DNA from: Saxidomus purpurata
Lineage: Eukaryota > Mollusca > Bivalvia > Venerida > Veneridae
Reading direction: 5' to 3'
DNA: 64,000 nt
Assembly (NCBI GenBank): GCA_022818135.1
Contig: JAFMSR010000014.1
Coordinates: 42,023,487-42,087,486 of the forward strand
Under the pieces are notes generated by a model that saw nothing but the letters and a program-made list of their open reading frames with translations, did not search any database and was not told the origin of the DNA. This document shows positions 1 to 10,808 of the stretch, one piece after another; position 1 is the stretch's first letter; every line of letters begins with the position of its first letter. Made by a program: the position numbers and the translations under genes.

Positions 1-839
1 TTATGTAGACCATAGGCTGAATATGAGGTTAGTAGGGAATCTCCGGCATTACCACTGTAGCCTTCAACTTCAAGTTTGTATTCGGTCTCGGCTGGTCCAA
101 CCTTAAATTTTCTATATTTAGCAAAGGCTTGATTTCCTTCATGGTCTCCTAGTTCTACTCTAAGTTCATGTGTTTTTTCATTATCAGTCATCAAATTCAG
201 GTATTTATTGCCTAACCAGAATTCTCTGTCTAAATCCCCGAATCCTTTCCTGTAGTCCTCCCAGTTGCGGTAAAAGTCTACGGATCCGTCTCGACGCCTT
301 TGGAACACGGTCCATCCACCGCCATCTGTTGTCATGTCACAGTAAACAGAAACCTTTCTTTTAGGTCTTATTTCTATCTCATAAACACCACTAGACTGAT
401 TACCATGATTATATAAGTCCAAACATGACTTTTGCAGTTCTGCTGGGGTTTCAGGACAAGTAGTGGCATTAGTTTCAACTGAAGTAAAGATATCATTAGT
501 ACCTGATGAAACTGGACAAGAACAGTTATTCTTTTCAGCACCAGCTTCAGTGTAGTTGTCTCCTGAAGTGAAGAATGACGTTCCACGTTTTTCTGCCAGA
601 CTTGTAGACAAATTATTACTTACAACTACTTTCTCCAAACTTTGATTCTGAGTATGTTGTAGGAATTCAGTCATAACTTTTATTTCTTTCACATCATTTG
701 TTATGTTATTAAGTTTTTCTGTTTCAGTTTCCTGTATAAATTCAAACTGGTTCTTCAAGCTTAGGACATTTTCTTCAATTTTCTGATCGTTTTCTTCAAG
801 ATGATGGAAATGTTCATTTGTCTTTTTATGATGTTGTTC
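1..839 (-). CDS. Fibrinogen-related domain (FReD) protein, partial
   Basis: One frame is open on the minus strand from 839 down to 1 (279 codons). It runs out of the window at its C-terminal side and into the assembly gap at its N-terminal side. The first ~90 residues are rich in E, K, Q, N and H and look like a coiled coil. A Cys-containing linker with several N-x-T/S sequons follows (NCSCPVSS, NATTCPE). The fibrinogen C-terminal fold then starts at CLDLYNHG and SGVYEIEI, with the hallmark VYCDMTTDGGGWTVFQRR, then DFYRNWEDYRKGFG and EFWLGNKYLN. The Ca-binding and pocket region lies outside the window. Family knowledge: FReD proteins with a coiled coil are secreted or membrane lectins that bind acetylated glycans and are expanded in bivalve immunity. 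No signal peptide or start is visible. Family assignment is secure; ligand and subfamily are not. Confidence 0.92.
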
Positions 840-841
840 GG

Positions 842-1341
842 NNNNNNNNNNNNNNNNNNNNNNNNNNNNNNNNNNNNNNNNNNNNNNNNNNNNNNNNNNN
901 NNNNNNNNNNNNNNNNNNNNNNNNNNNNNNNNNNNNNNNNNNNNNNNNNNNNNNNNNNNNNNNNNNNNNNNNNNNNNNNNNNNNNNNNNNNNNNNNNNNN
1001 NNNNNNNNNNNNNNNNNNNNNNNNNNNNNNNNNNNNNNNNNNNNNNNNNNNNNNNNNNNNNNNNNNNNNNNNNNNNNNNNNNNNNNNNNNNNNNNNNNNN
1101 NNNNNNNNNNNNNNNNNNNNNNNNNNNNNNNNNNNNNNNNNNNNNNNNNNNNNNNNNNNNNNNNNNNNNNNNNNNNNNNNNNNNNNNNNNNNNNNNNNNN
1201 NNNNNNNNNNNNNNNNNNNNNNNNNNNNNNNNNNNNNNNNNNNNNNNNNNNNNNNNNNNNNNNNNNNNNNNNNNNNNNNNNNNNNNNNNNNNNNNNNNNN
1301 NNNNNNNNNNNNNNNNNNNNNNNNNNNNNNNNNNNNNNNNN
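842..1341. other. Assembly gap (500 N)
   Basis: Exactly 500 undetermined bases, the same length as the second gap, so it is a scaffolding placeholder rather than a measured distance. The FReD frame enters it from the left. The missing 3' exons of ERI1 may lie in it or beyond it. Confidence 0.98.
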
Positions 1342-1989
1342 TATGCAAGAATTAAATGAAATAGGGGAGTATACTTCTTTGGAACAGCTCTATAAACTTT
1401 TATCCTGCTGTCTGTAAATGATTCTGCAATTAAGACAAGTGTAGATCATGATCAGCCTGCACTTTGCAGTTTGGTACAGTCTGATCATGTTCTGCACTAT
1501 TTAAAATTCAGTCAATAAATTTTCGCTATGAACTTCTTTTAACAATTAATGGTTCAGTACAAACTCAACGATCGCAAAGTCCATTTTGAGATAATTAACA
1601 TGGTAATGTTTAAAGCTGTTCGCTCTCAGATTTTGGTAAAAAAATGAAATTCTTCAAACTGTATGAAAATAATGTATTTTAGAACATATGGTCATATAAA
1701 AAGGCTCCAGTATAAATTCCTGTCTGGTATATCTGTAGATTTCAAATAATACACTACCAAATAATAAAGCGTTGCAAACACTTTTGAAATTCCTATATAA
1801 ACATATAGTGTAGCAGCGCGTTAAACCAACATTTTCAATCAGTTTCTGCAAATAGATTTTTGCTTATATTTTGATTCTTGCCTTTAGTTCTATATTTATG
1901 TATTAGTATGTCAATTTAAATTTTTTTTTTTTTTCAACGGTAACTGAGTCAGAGAGTGAGTAGCTTTAACAGATAATAATCCGACCTAC
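1342..1989. other. No gene seen; one dispersed repeat
   Basis: Downstream of the last visible ERI1 exon (minus strand). I found no continuation of the exonuclease domain here. Positions ~1437-1510 carry a dispersed motif (GATCATGATC, GTCTGATCATG, TCTGCAC) also present at ~12255-12320 and, more weakly, ~14000-14070. The rest is AT-rich, with a T-run near 1920. Confidence 0.6.
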
Positions 1990-4630
1990 CTGAGTGATAC
2001 CTGTGAGTCTCGTACAAAAGTCTGTGAGCTTTGGATTCACAAGAGGCCTCACATATTCATGGAACCTGTCAGCCTGAAAATAGTGAGGAACATTTAAAAA
2101 GTGGTCCTGGGACTTTAAAGAAAGCCACCGAGCCAAAATACTTTTCAATACATTAATTTAGTAATGTCATAAATACTCTATTTCGTTCAAACTTAAACAA
2201 ATTTAAGTCTGGCAAATTATTGTTGAAATAAGAGTGCAAGATCAGGTCTAATGAAATAACTACACAACAAATAAAGGTGGAGCTTAATGTTGTAGTGGTA
2301 GTGGGTTCGCCTCAGATCAGAAGGACCCAGGTTCGATCCCCACCAGTGACACGGCAGTTGTATACTAAAGCAAGACACAAATATTTTCGCATTGCCCCTC
2401 TCTCTTCCAGATTAATTTAATCTGGAATAAGTCTCGAGAGCATTTAATTTAAGTTGTAAGAACTTGTTTCGCAACCAAGAATAAATAAATAAGTATGAGT
2501 TAAATAAACAAATAGTTTACACAGGAACTTACTACTTCCATAGTATCCACATCCACAAGAACTATGGGAAATTCTATAATCTCATGTCTGTAGCTGGGAT
2601 TGTTTTCATCACACGTAGCTTCAAAGTCAATCACAGCCAAATAGTCGTACAAAGTTTTGCCATTGGCTTTAAATTTAGCTCTCCTCAGGTTACGTTTTCT
2701 ATAATGATTTTTCAGCCTCTTTTTCAACACTTCCTTCAGACCTCTGAAACAATAATAACATAAATGTTTTTTACTGCCATTTCAAATATATTTTGGTTAT
2801 GTACAGGCAGGTTTACCTAACAGTATTTTCTGAGAGGGAACAATACTAGTTCACCATATTTTATAAGAGACCGCTAACTTTCTAATATAGTAAGTCCAGT
2901 CTTAAGCAGGCTCATATGTATGCCCTTCAGTCGTGAGAGGTTCCCAATACCCTCAGCAGTTCTACATAAACAACATATATACAGAACAGGTAGTTAGGGA
3001 TTTTTTCAGCAGCTGCAGCCTTCCAAAATAGTAGTAAAATACATGATATATGTGGCTATCATTGTCAGCGAGTTTTTACAGAAGTTTTCAGGTCTTTAAG
3101 ATTTCCAAGATGTGCATCCAAACCATCAATGATGGCAAACTAGTAATAACTAATAAGTATAATGATTTATTATGCAAGAAAACATACATATATATACATC
3201 TGTTTCCTACCTTGTGTCAAGACCATGTTCTTTAAGTTTACTCTGAAGTTCTACTTTGGACAGCTTATTGATCTCACCATTGATCTTTGAAAGTTTCTTG
3301 TACAGTGGGTCATTGTACTGCCCCTCTTTGTATACCTTTGGCTTAGTACCAGTAACTGCTGTGACATCTTCCTGCAAAACCAGAACCAAAACTGATAATC
3401 AGCAAACACACTAACTTTCAAGTCACTTCTTAGCAAAAACATCGCAAATTAAAGCATCATTTAATCCATATTAATATGATTAAAGGATTCCGAGTCATAA
3501 CATCAAATTCCACACAGATTATCAGGTGTTTTAACAATCAAATGCTCATATCTGTGGTAATTAAGTATCGGAAAATTGAGGACGCTTACAGTTATGTTTT
3601 ATCTGCTGTCAAACTGTACGTGTATTATATATTGCAGAAACTTTAGACATGCATTTCCTGAAAAATTTAAGTAATACATTCCGTGGCATTGTCTTCCAAT
3701 TTTTTAGAGTCCTTTCGTAAATAATATGTGTTCAAATTCTTGGCTTTGCCGTGATATCATACTTGCAAGATAAGAAATTTGATTATTAGGTTGCATTCAT
3801 TTCTTCATTCAGCATGTTCAGTAAAAGGTGAAACTCAATCTATACTATCGTCCATAATGCAAGTTTAATTTTATTTCAAATGAAACGAAAAGCTTTTAAC
3901 AGTATTCACAACATACAATTATTATGAATCCAACTTAATAGTTACAAGCTTATGGCAAACCGTAGTCTTCTTTCATTTTTGAAAGCGATGAAAGCCGAGG
4001 AAATTAACATTTTCTTTTATAAATGCTTCAGACTTGCCAAACATAAAAACCACCAAGTCATATTTAGATTCTTTTTTCATATATAATAACAGTTTAACTG
4101 ACACAACGCAGTACGAATGAGCTAAGTTTGTGCAACAAAATTATTTGTCACATAATTTCGCGACAACAAGATAAAACACATTCTCACATCTGACTCCCTG
4201 AAGAATTCTATTTTAACGTCATTTGAAGCCATGTTTATATTATTTCACTGGGAGGTGTATAAATTACAGCTTTAAAACTACAGTTTCAGCAAAATTTCTG
4301 AAATTCGCAAAAAACGGCCAGTTTCTCAAGTGCCGCTTACAACATTATGGTAAAATGTACAATTATTTGAAATTAGTAACACAAACAAAAATTAACGCAA
4401 AGTTCATTTTCTGTTTTTGCTTAATGCTCACGCTTTACTATTATCATCCACTTTTAGACTATTTCCTAAGATATATAAATAAGTAAATGATATAAGCAGC
4501 ACGTCAAGATGGTTGTCAAACGAAAGCTTCCTGAATGTTTGAACTGGATATTTTTCATTAATACACTCTATCTGCTGAGGTAAAATTGTGAAAGTTAAAT
4601 ACTTACTGTATTGAAAAATGGTTTTCTCAT
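1990..4630 (-). CDS. ERI1: ERI1 3'-5' exoribonuclease, 5' part (exons in four blocks)
   Basis: Minus-strand exons with GT-AG borders and matching phases: 4607-4630 (proposed start), 3211-3371, 2533-2743, 1990-2073; 160 codons in total. Exon 2 encodes a SAP domain (KLSKINGEINKLSKVELQ, then LKEHGLDTR). Exon 3 continues with GLKEVLKKRLKNHYRKR and the start of the DEDDh nuclease, LAVIDFEATC, in which D and E are motif I metal ligands, then HEIIEFPIVLVD. Exon 4 gives FHEYVRPLVNPKLTDFC and LTGITQ and ends at a clear GTAGGT donor. The rest of the nuclease (motifs II and III, final His) is not in the window. Family knowledge: ERI1/3'hExo trims histone mRNA 3' ends and 5.8S rRNA and limits small RNAs, binding the histone stem-loop through SAP plus nuclease. 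The gene is cut by the 500-N gap or has a long intron into it. Confidence 0.93.
2270..2495 (+). repeat. tRNA-derived SINE in ERI1 intron
   Basis: An A-box-like stretch (GTAGTGGTAGTGGG, ~2292-2305) and a perfect B box GGTTCGATCCC (2330-2340) form a tRNA-like head. A unique body follows, with a 3' tail containing TTTAAGTTGTAAGAACTTG and ending in AATAAATAAATAAG. The tail recurs without the head at 6690-6775, which supports a SINE rather than a functional tRNA. Confidence 0.75.
2803..2852. repeat. Fragment of dispersed SINE-like family B
   Basis: Shares CAGGTTTACCTAACAG and CAATACTAGT with copies at 14625, 25430, 44041, 61765 and 63785. The fullest copy (61765) ends in a reversed tRNA-like B box. 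Confidence 0.5.
3372..4606 (-). other. ERI1 intron 1, no other feature seen
   Basis: AT-rich sequence between the proposed first exon and the SAP-domain exon. I see no further exon, repeat unit or RNA gene in it. Confidence 0.5.
4607..4630 (-). CDS. ERI1: Proposed first coding exon of ERI1
   Basis: ATG at 4630-4628 opens eight codons (MRKPFFNT) that end at a consensus GTAAGT donor (4606-4601). This leaves phase 0, exactly what the exon ending at 3371 needs. An in-frame TGA lies 27 nt upstream of the ATG, so the frame cannot extend further on this exon. The resulting N-terminus before the SAP domain is shorter than in vertebrates. Another 5' exon is possible. Confidence 0.55.
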
Positions 4631-6232
4631 CTTGAGGTGGTTATTATTTCCTTGTCAACATTTTATATTGTGACTAATATTGTCAACAACTTGAACAAGG
4701 TCTGTTCCAGAAAGATTCCAAAAATAGACCCTAGACAATAGACATTTGTTTAGTGTGTTTTGGCATACTGGTTTCTTATGGTATTTGAATAGACCTCTTG
4801 TTAGTCACAATACAAATTCTCAGTTATGATGAGAAATTTGACCAGGGATTCAGATTTACGCATCTCTGATGCATTTTGACTCCATAGACAAGCATTCTTC
4901 TTACAACTAAGCTTCTCTGGGACTCACTTTGTACTCTTCTGTTGTGGCCGCTTGATTTAATCAGAATTCCATTACATTGCAAGCGCTTATGAACTGTTTA
5001 GTAAAATAATAAATTACAAGAAATTTGGACATGTACAATAACACAGTAATTCAGATTAAAAGGGAAACAAATAGCAACACAAATTTGAAAAATGCTTATG
5101 GCAATTCCGATGGTTTGGCTGGTTAAAAACAAAAGTTTTGAGGTAGGCCTATCAGCTTTCACTCAAAAGGTTAGACAAATCACTTTGTTTTGCTATGACC
5201 AAAACAACAGCCGTATGTTTTGTTTAATAATTGAAAGGGAGCTCATGAAAGTTACGCAATGTCTTTTTATATTTATAACTGTTTTTCTATTTAAAACAAC
5301 TCTTTAATTCAAATTTTCGGCAATATTGCCTTTTTCAAGAAATTTATCTGCACTTTTTAAATTCACATGTTGATCATATTCTTGACAAGCTTAGAAATGA
5401 AAAAACAACAAAACGTCAGGAAATGACGTCACGTCCTAATGACGTCATATACACTCAGCGTCCAAATTACGTTTCCCGTACTTTCAGACATGAAGAATAC
5501 ACTTAAGAACTAGAATTCAATTGAAATTAAACCGAAACATATTTTAGTTGATACATAGTCCTAGCTGTTTTTATATTTAATTATATTTTAATGTTACAAT
5601 TGAATTGTGTAGTATGCATGCAAAATAGTGACCAAAATTTGAAGCAGAAAGTTGCTGTACTTTTGAGGAACCTTTTTTCAATTGCTTGCGAATGGTAAAT
5701 AGTGTAATAGACTACTGTATCATCTGGGACTCCCAAAAATATTCAGAGACTCCTAAAACAGCAGGTCCTTGGATTATTTTTTCAAATCCTTGTGATTGTT
5801 GAAAGCATTCCCGTAGATGTAGATGAATAAATAAGAATTAAAGATAAACATTAGGCCCAGAATTGCCGAAATTAAATCTGTCTGTGATGATGATATTTGT
5901 AAGTCTGCCTCCATAAATTGTCATTTACCTTTATTTTGTAATCTCAAAGCTTTTTGTGTGATTTTATCTGATTGAAAATTAATTATTCCAGCTCGCTGGC
6001 GAATAACACTCAATGAAATGGATTAGGGTTAAATAACAACTTGGGAATTTCAAACATTATTCTGGGAAATTTTGGTATGAGTCCCAATTTTTGACCCAAA
6101 ATCAGGGTTACAAAATCACTGAAGGAGCACCTCTTTAAACAATAAATGGTACCAAATTGAACGATGTACATCCATTCAAGAAATTTAGTACTAAGTAGTT
6201 AACATGGTTTAAGGCTATTTTCTGTCTTTCAG
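4631..6232. other. Head-to-head intergenic / 5' region between ERI1 and the three-finger gene
   Basis: Lies between the divergent ERI1 start (minus) and the first recognised exon of the plus-strand receptor gene. The signal-peptide exon of that gene should be here but was not identified. One ATG at ~5245 starts a hydrophobic stretch (MKVTQCLFIFITVFLF), but it has no good donor and soon meets TAA. Two CRE sites (5424-5447) are the only clear regulatory motifs. Confidence 0.5.
5424..5447. promoter_or_regulatory. Pair of full cAMP-response elements (TGACGTCA)
   Basis: Two perfect palindromic TGACGTCA octamers at 5424-5431 and 5440-5447, 16 bp apart, in the interval between the divergent genes. 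Known family: CREB/ATF bZIP sites. Which gene they serve, or whether they are used, is inference. Confidence 0.5.
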
Positions 6233-9200
6233 TTTTAAAGGCAGTATTGCATCATCAAGTAACATCCAGTATTGCTGGTCTGGTGAAGAAGATGACAATG
6301 TTAACTGGAAGAATTTATCGTGTGCGACAGACAAAGCTACATTACCCAACACTATAGCCACAAAATCTGTACCATTTGTGGAAGCTTCCAACCACACTGA
6401 TGAGGGCAATGCAGCAAGTTTAACTGGGAAGAAATACTTTTGTATGGCATTTAAGTATTCTGTCGGAACAAGTAATAATAGCAAAGGGCAGGAGATTTCA
6501 CAGATCATCGTGAAAGCAGATTATACCTGTGATACTGAAAATTGGTGTGAAGGGAGAAATATGTATGAAGGATATCAGGTATTGATTAGATACTGTTAAT
6601 TTTTTTGATTATCACTAAGGTAATGATATCATCACCACTTCTTAATACATCAGTTTTAGGTTAGTTAATTTTTTTAATAAATGTACTTTTGGGTTGATTC
6701 CATCTGGAGTGAGTCTTGAGAGCGATTAATATAAGTTGTAAGAACGTGTTTTGCAATCGAGAGTAAATTTATAAAATTGTGTAAAAAAAAAATAGAAATA
6801 AATGTACTTGTTTTAGGCAACCACATGCTTAAAGTGACTATTTAATTCTGTCCATTAGCATGCAGCTTTTTTTTTTTACAACTTCTACAAATTTGAGAGG
6901 TTTGATCCAAGGGATGCTCAGTTTACAGACTTGATCTGGGTCATTTATATGCGCGGTATTACAAGATGAGAGGCATTTATCGTACCTGTAACAAATGGCA
7001 TGAACCGCCACCATGGTTGAGATTGATCGCTGACTTGAAATCACTAAAATGGCCAGCAGCTGTAAAGAACTGAAATACTGTCTAAATAGCCTTAAACCTG
7101 AAAAAAAGGAGAAATGGCAGAGCAAGCCCCACCAGTACTTCTGGTTTTCAAGAAGTATAGACTATTGTTCTTCACCATAATTAAAAAATTGTATGCATGT
7201 TGGGACATTTTTAGATTGATTCAGTGCGGCAACATCAGTATATAATATGATGTCTTGTATTTCAGTTTTACTTACAGTCTAAGAAAGTGGAGGGATTTTT
7301 GTACTGTTGTGACTCGGGGGACAATTGCAATACTCATCAGTTGATTTACAAGAGGACACACCAACACACATGTTACAAAGGAGATTCTAGCAGTCAAAGT
7401 TGTAAGTGCCATAGTACAGTAACAACAGAAAATTATACATTTATATTACAGCTACTGCATATTTAATAGGAAAATAGTGTCCTGTATGTCTTATAATTTG
7501 CATGGTGTATGGGGGCGGAGCTTAAAACTGTGATCTATTTACATTAGAGCATGATCTATCTACAATAGACCACAGTTACAATAGTGCAACAGAGCCAATG
7601 TGCCATAAATACAAAATTGATAGAGTACTGTTGAAATTTTGAGCCCAATTTTTAATAAGCGTGTTCTAAACCTGCATTAGAAAATATGTGTGCTGCAATT
7701 TAAGAAATATTACGTACAGAAAATCATTTCAAAGAAGAAAAAAATATAGACTTCAACAAATGATTGAAGCTATAGATATTATCTGTTTATGGAAATACAT
7801 ATTTCCCTGTAATAGATAATGAGAAATAAATAAACCTGTGTCATGTAAACCTGGAGTAAGCAACCAAGTCTTATTATATCCTATGGCATTATTACCAAAG
7901 AAGGTACTGTAAAATGGGTAATTTTCGTGGGATGAAAATTTTGCAGTTTGTAAGTTTTTTGGTGAATTCTAAATTCACAAAAGCAGAATTTCTCCAATAG
8001 TATGGATATGTGAAATGAATCGATCGTGAGATTTTTGTGGGAAAGAGGGAAATTCACAAAAATAGGGAAAATTAAATCCTTGCAAATATAAGCTTATTTA
8101 CAGTACATAGATTGTTGTATATGCATAACACATGCTCAAGCTGTTAAATTTCTTTTTATTTTTTTCAGTGAGGATAGATCATTGCCCGCATCAGAAAAAC
8201 CATTGTGTAAAAATTGTAACGAAGCAGATCATACCCGGATCAACAGAAACAAAGGTGTTAGACAAGAAGTATGACTGTGACATAAATAACCAAGTGTGTA
8301 GCAACCTAACAGAGGCACAGAACCATAGCTGCAGGCAGACCATGGTAACTATTTCATGAATATTCAATAAGATCAGATGGTAGGCGGGGCATTTTATCGA
8401 ACGTGTTAGGGGCCGGCATAAGGAGTCTTCCGCAACTAAATTTTTTTCGTAAAATTATTTCCTAGAATTGAAACTTTACACCAGAACTCTTGCATCTCTT
8501 TAGATAACTATCAAGCTATTCCCCCCCCCCCTCCCTACAAAGTGAGGGGCTAGGGCACCTTCTTCAACTTTGAAAAAATGCCCAAGTAGGTTGGCGGGAT
8601 TAAGAAAATGTATAAAAGCAACACAAATAATACTGTCTTCTTCCCATCGTCATCTGATGAATTCTGAATTAGTTCTATCATTATTACTAGGTAACTGCTT
8701 TAGGTCCCCATGTGCAAATCATATGAGTTGAAACTTGTTGACCTAGTGTTTAAACCACAGCTGTATTTACTGTCTTCCATTCCCATACATGACCTAATGT
8801 ATGCATTAGCAACCTCTTTAGAACTCATCAGAACTTAATTTGCTATTAAAACTTGAATCAGATATGTACAATGTAGCGATCCCAGTCCAAGCATTGGTCA
8901 CCAGTTCAAATTTCTAAAAGTAAAACTTGTCTGTTCTTACGCAGTCTTACAAATTTATATGCTTACTACAGTCTTGTTGCTTCTCAGCTATACATCTTAT
9001 TTTGAGAGGAAATGTAACCTTTATTCACAGAAAACAGTGAACAATGTCACTATAGAGACAGAGATATGTTGCTGTAAGCGTGATAACTGCTACAAGCCGC
9101 CGTGGGCGGAAGGGGGCGTCCCAGCAGGTACTAGAAACAAGACATCCAAACAGAATGGCTGGCAGAGAACCATGCTGATAATTATAGGAGTTGCGCTTGG

Positions 9201-10156
9201 TATCCTTGTAGTAGGTCAGTATTTACATGTAAAGTTCAGTAGAACCCGCTTATTTGTGGTCACCTTAATTACAGCAACCACCTGTCTTAAATTGTCAATA
9301 CTGACCAGTTTAATACATATGAACCTGTATAAAGGGGCCATCTACTTGAGGTGTCCACACTTAATGGATCTCTTGTAGCTAATACTAGTGTTTCACACAT
9401 TACCATTTTGATATAGATGAACCTGTATAAAGGGCCACCTACTTGAGGTGTCTGTTCTTGATGGATCTTTTGGTTGGCTGATTAAGACAGGTTTGACTGT
9501 ATCACTACTGAGTGCTGGTTTGAGTAGCCAGGCTGGTCCAGAGCTTTGGGTATTGAACCTGCAGAAACCCTGTAGGCAAAGCTGTTTTAAAAAATTGCAA
9601 AATATATGCCTACTGTGCAACAAATTGAAATGTTTATGTCAAAGACACCTTTAAAATTATGCTTAAATTGTTCAATGTGATCTTTGATGATGTCTTATTG
9701 TTTTTTTTGCTGAAATAAAAAGCTGTAATGTACAATGTTAAATAGACAAAGGCTGGCTAATGGTTAGAGGTTACATTCAGTTGAGATAGGGTTTTAGTTT
9801 AGTGTTTAAAATGAATTCTGCGGCAATTAAAAATAGCGAGACAGTTGTTAGACAAGGCATTAGATCTATTTCAAGGGGTTTCTGGATTGTAGGAATATCA
9901 ATTGTATGGGGTTAAACTGTTGGAATCAAAGGGAACAGTTTCAACTGCATTCGTTATTGACGTATGCATTTCATTCTGTTGATAAAAGTTTACATTTCCC
10001 TTTATAGGAGCGACTATATTCTTTGTGAGGAAAGCAGCAATCTTGAGGAAAGAAAATGACAGTCCCAGTAAACAGTATAACAGTACAGCATACAAGAGTA
10101 TGACAATGGAGAACGGTGTAGATACTGACGATACCGTACAAATACTGTCAACATGA
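6233..10156 (+). CDS. Single-pass membrane protein with two Ly6/uPAR-like three-finger domains (5' end missing)
   Basis: Exons: 6233-6578, 7266-7401, 8169-8344, ~8988-9214, 10008-10156; TGA at 10154-10156. Domain 1 (exons 1-2) has eight Cys: IQYCWSG, LSC, YFCMAFKYS, YTCDTENWC and the closing CCDSGDNCN. Domain 2 runs from TCYKGD through HC, HC, DC, VC, SC and KC to the closing ICCCKRDNC. The CCxxxxCN-type ending is the three-finger signature. A short linker precedes the transmembrane helix MLIIIGVALGILVVGATIFF and a basic stop-transfer RKAAILRK. The ~40-residue cytoplasmic tail has YNST and YKSM (a YxxM-type motif). The first exon needs two nucleotides from an upstream exon, so the signal peptide is missing. 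Most Ly6 proteins are GPI-anchored; this one is transmembrane. Exon 3 ends in phase 0, but exon 4 needs another phase at every nearby acceptor (8945, 8972, 8988), so a micro-exon or base error lies between. Ligand unknown. Confidence 0.8.
6690..6775 (+). repeat. SINE 3' tail without tRNA head
   Basis: Shares GAGTCTTGAGAGCGATTAAT and AAGTTGTAAGAACGTG with the tail of the SINE at 2270-2495. 5'-truncated copy in intron 1 of the three-finger gene. Confidence 0.6.
7903..8107. mobile_element. MITE of the 'TACTGTAAA' family
   Basis: Begins GGTACTGTAAAATGGG and ends TTTACAGTACA, giving inverted TACTGTAAA ends about 200 bp apart, with palindromic AATTCACAAAA / TTTTGTGGG segments inside. Related copies at 14766 and 15294. 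In intron 2 of the three-finger gene. Confidence 0.55.
8390..8600. repeat. Dispersed repeat shared with 44580-44770
   Basis: Blocks in common, in the same order: GTCTTCC.CAACTAA, TTTAGATAA.TATCA, a C-run, TGAGGGGCT and CCTTC.....CTTTGAAAA or equivalents. It includes a C10 tract at ~8521. Present in introns of both the three-finger gene and PRC1. Class unknown. Confidence 0.5.
9255..9500. repeat. Two-copy direct repeat, ~98-bp spacing
   Basis: GAACCTGTATAAAGGGGCCA followed by CTACTTGAGGTGTC starts at 9321 and recurs, slightly changed, at 9419, each followed by TGATGGATCT/TAATGGATCT. Remnant of a longer tandem family, in the last intron of the three-finger gene. Confidence 0.6.
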
Positions 10157-10808
10157 TGGTAGCCATTCAACATGATAGTTCTCATTCAACATGATGGTAG
10201 AGTACACATTCAACATGATAGTAGAGTATCCATTCAACATGATAGTAGAGTATCCATTCAACATGATAGTAGAGTACTCATTCACCATGAAATAAGCCAA
10301 TCAACATGATAGAATAGTACCCATTCAACATGATAGTAGAGTATCCATTCAACATGATAGTAGAGTACCCATTCAACATGATATTTGAGTACCCATTCAA
10401 CATATTTGAATACCCATTCAACGTGATAGTAGAGTACTCATTCACCATGATATAAGCCAATCAACATGATAGAATAGTACCCATTCAACATGATAGAATA
10501 GTACCCATTCAACATGATAGTAGAGTACCCATTCAACATGATATTTGAGTACCCATTCAACATATTTGAATACCCATTTAACATGATAGTACTCATTCAA
10601 CATGACAGTACATATTCAATATGATAGTACCCATTCAACATGATAGTGTAATACCCATTCCAAACATTTTAGTACTCAATTAACATGATAGTGCCCAAAT
10701 CAACATGATAGAATCCAATCAACATTGTAGTGCCCAATCAACATGACATTACCTATTCAACATGGTAATGGCCAATCAGCATAAAAGTACCCATTCAACA
10801 TGATAGAA
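10147..10808. repeat. 24-bp minisatellite overlapping the stop codon of the three-finger gene
   Basis: About 25-30 diverged copies of a ~24-bp unit whose core is CAACATGATAGTAGAGTACC followed by CATT. The first unit contains the last codons and the TGA stop at 10154-10156. Units shorten and degrade toward 10808 (CAATCAACATGA variants). Open frames inside the array are repeat artefacts. Confidence 0.9.

Noticed and set aside
801..1417. Open frames running through the N gap
   Set aside because: They consist mainly of undetermined bases; frame continuity is meaningless there.
2290..2350. Possible tRNA gene
   Set aside because: A and B boxes are present, but the arms do not fold into a cloverleaf by eye and the 3' tail recurs elsewhere, so it is a SINE.
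5245..5306. Signal-peptide-like MKVTQCLFIFITVFLF as first exon of the three-finger gene
   Set aside because: No usable donor before TAA, and it lies upstream of the CRE pair.
10278..10460. Minus-strand repetitive frame (MLNGYS repeats)
   Set aside because: Product of the 24-bp minisatellite, whose unit length is divisible by three.
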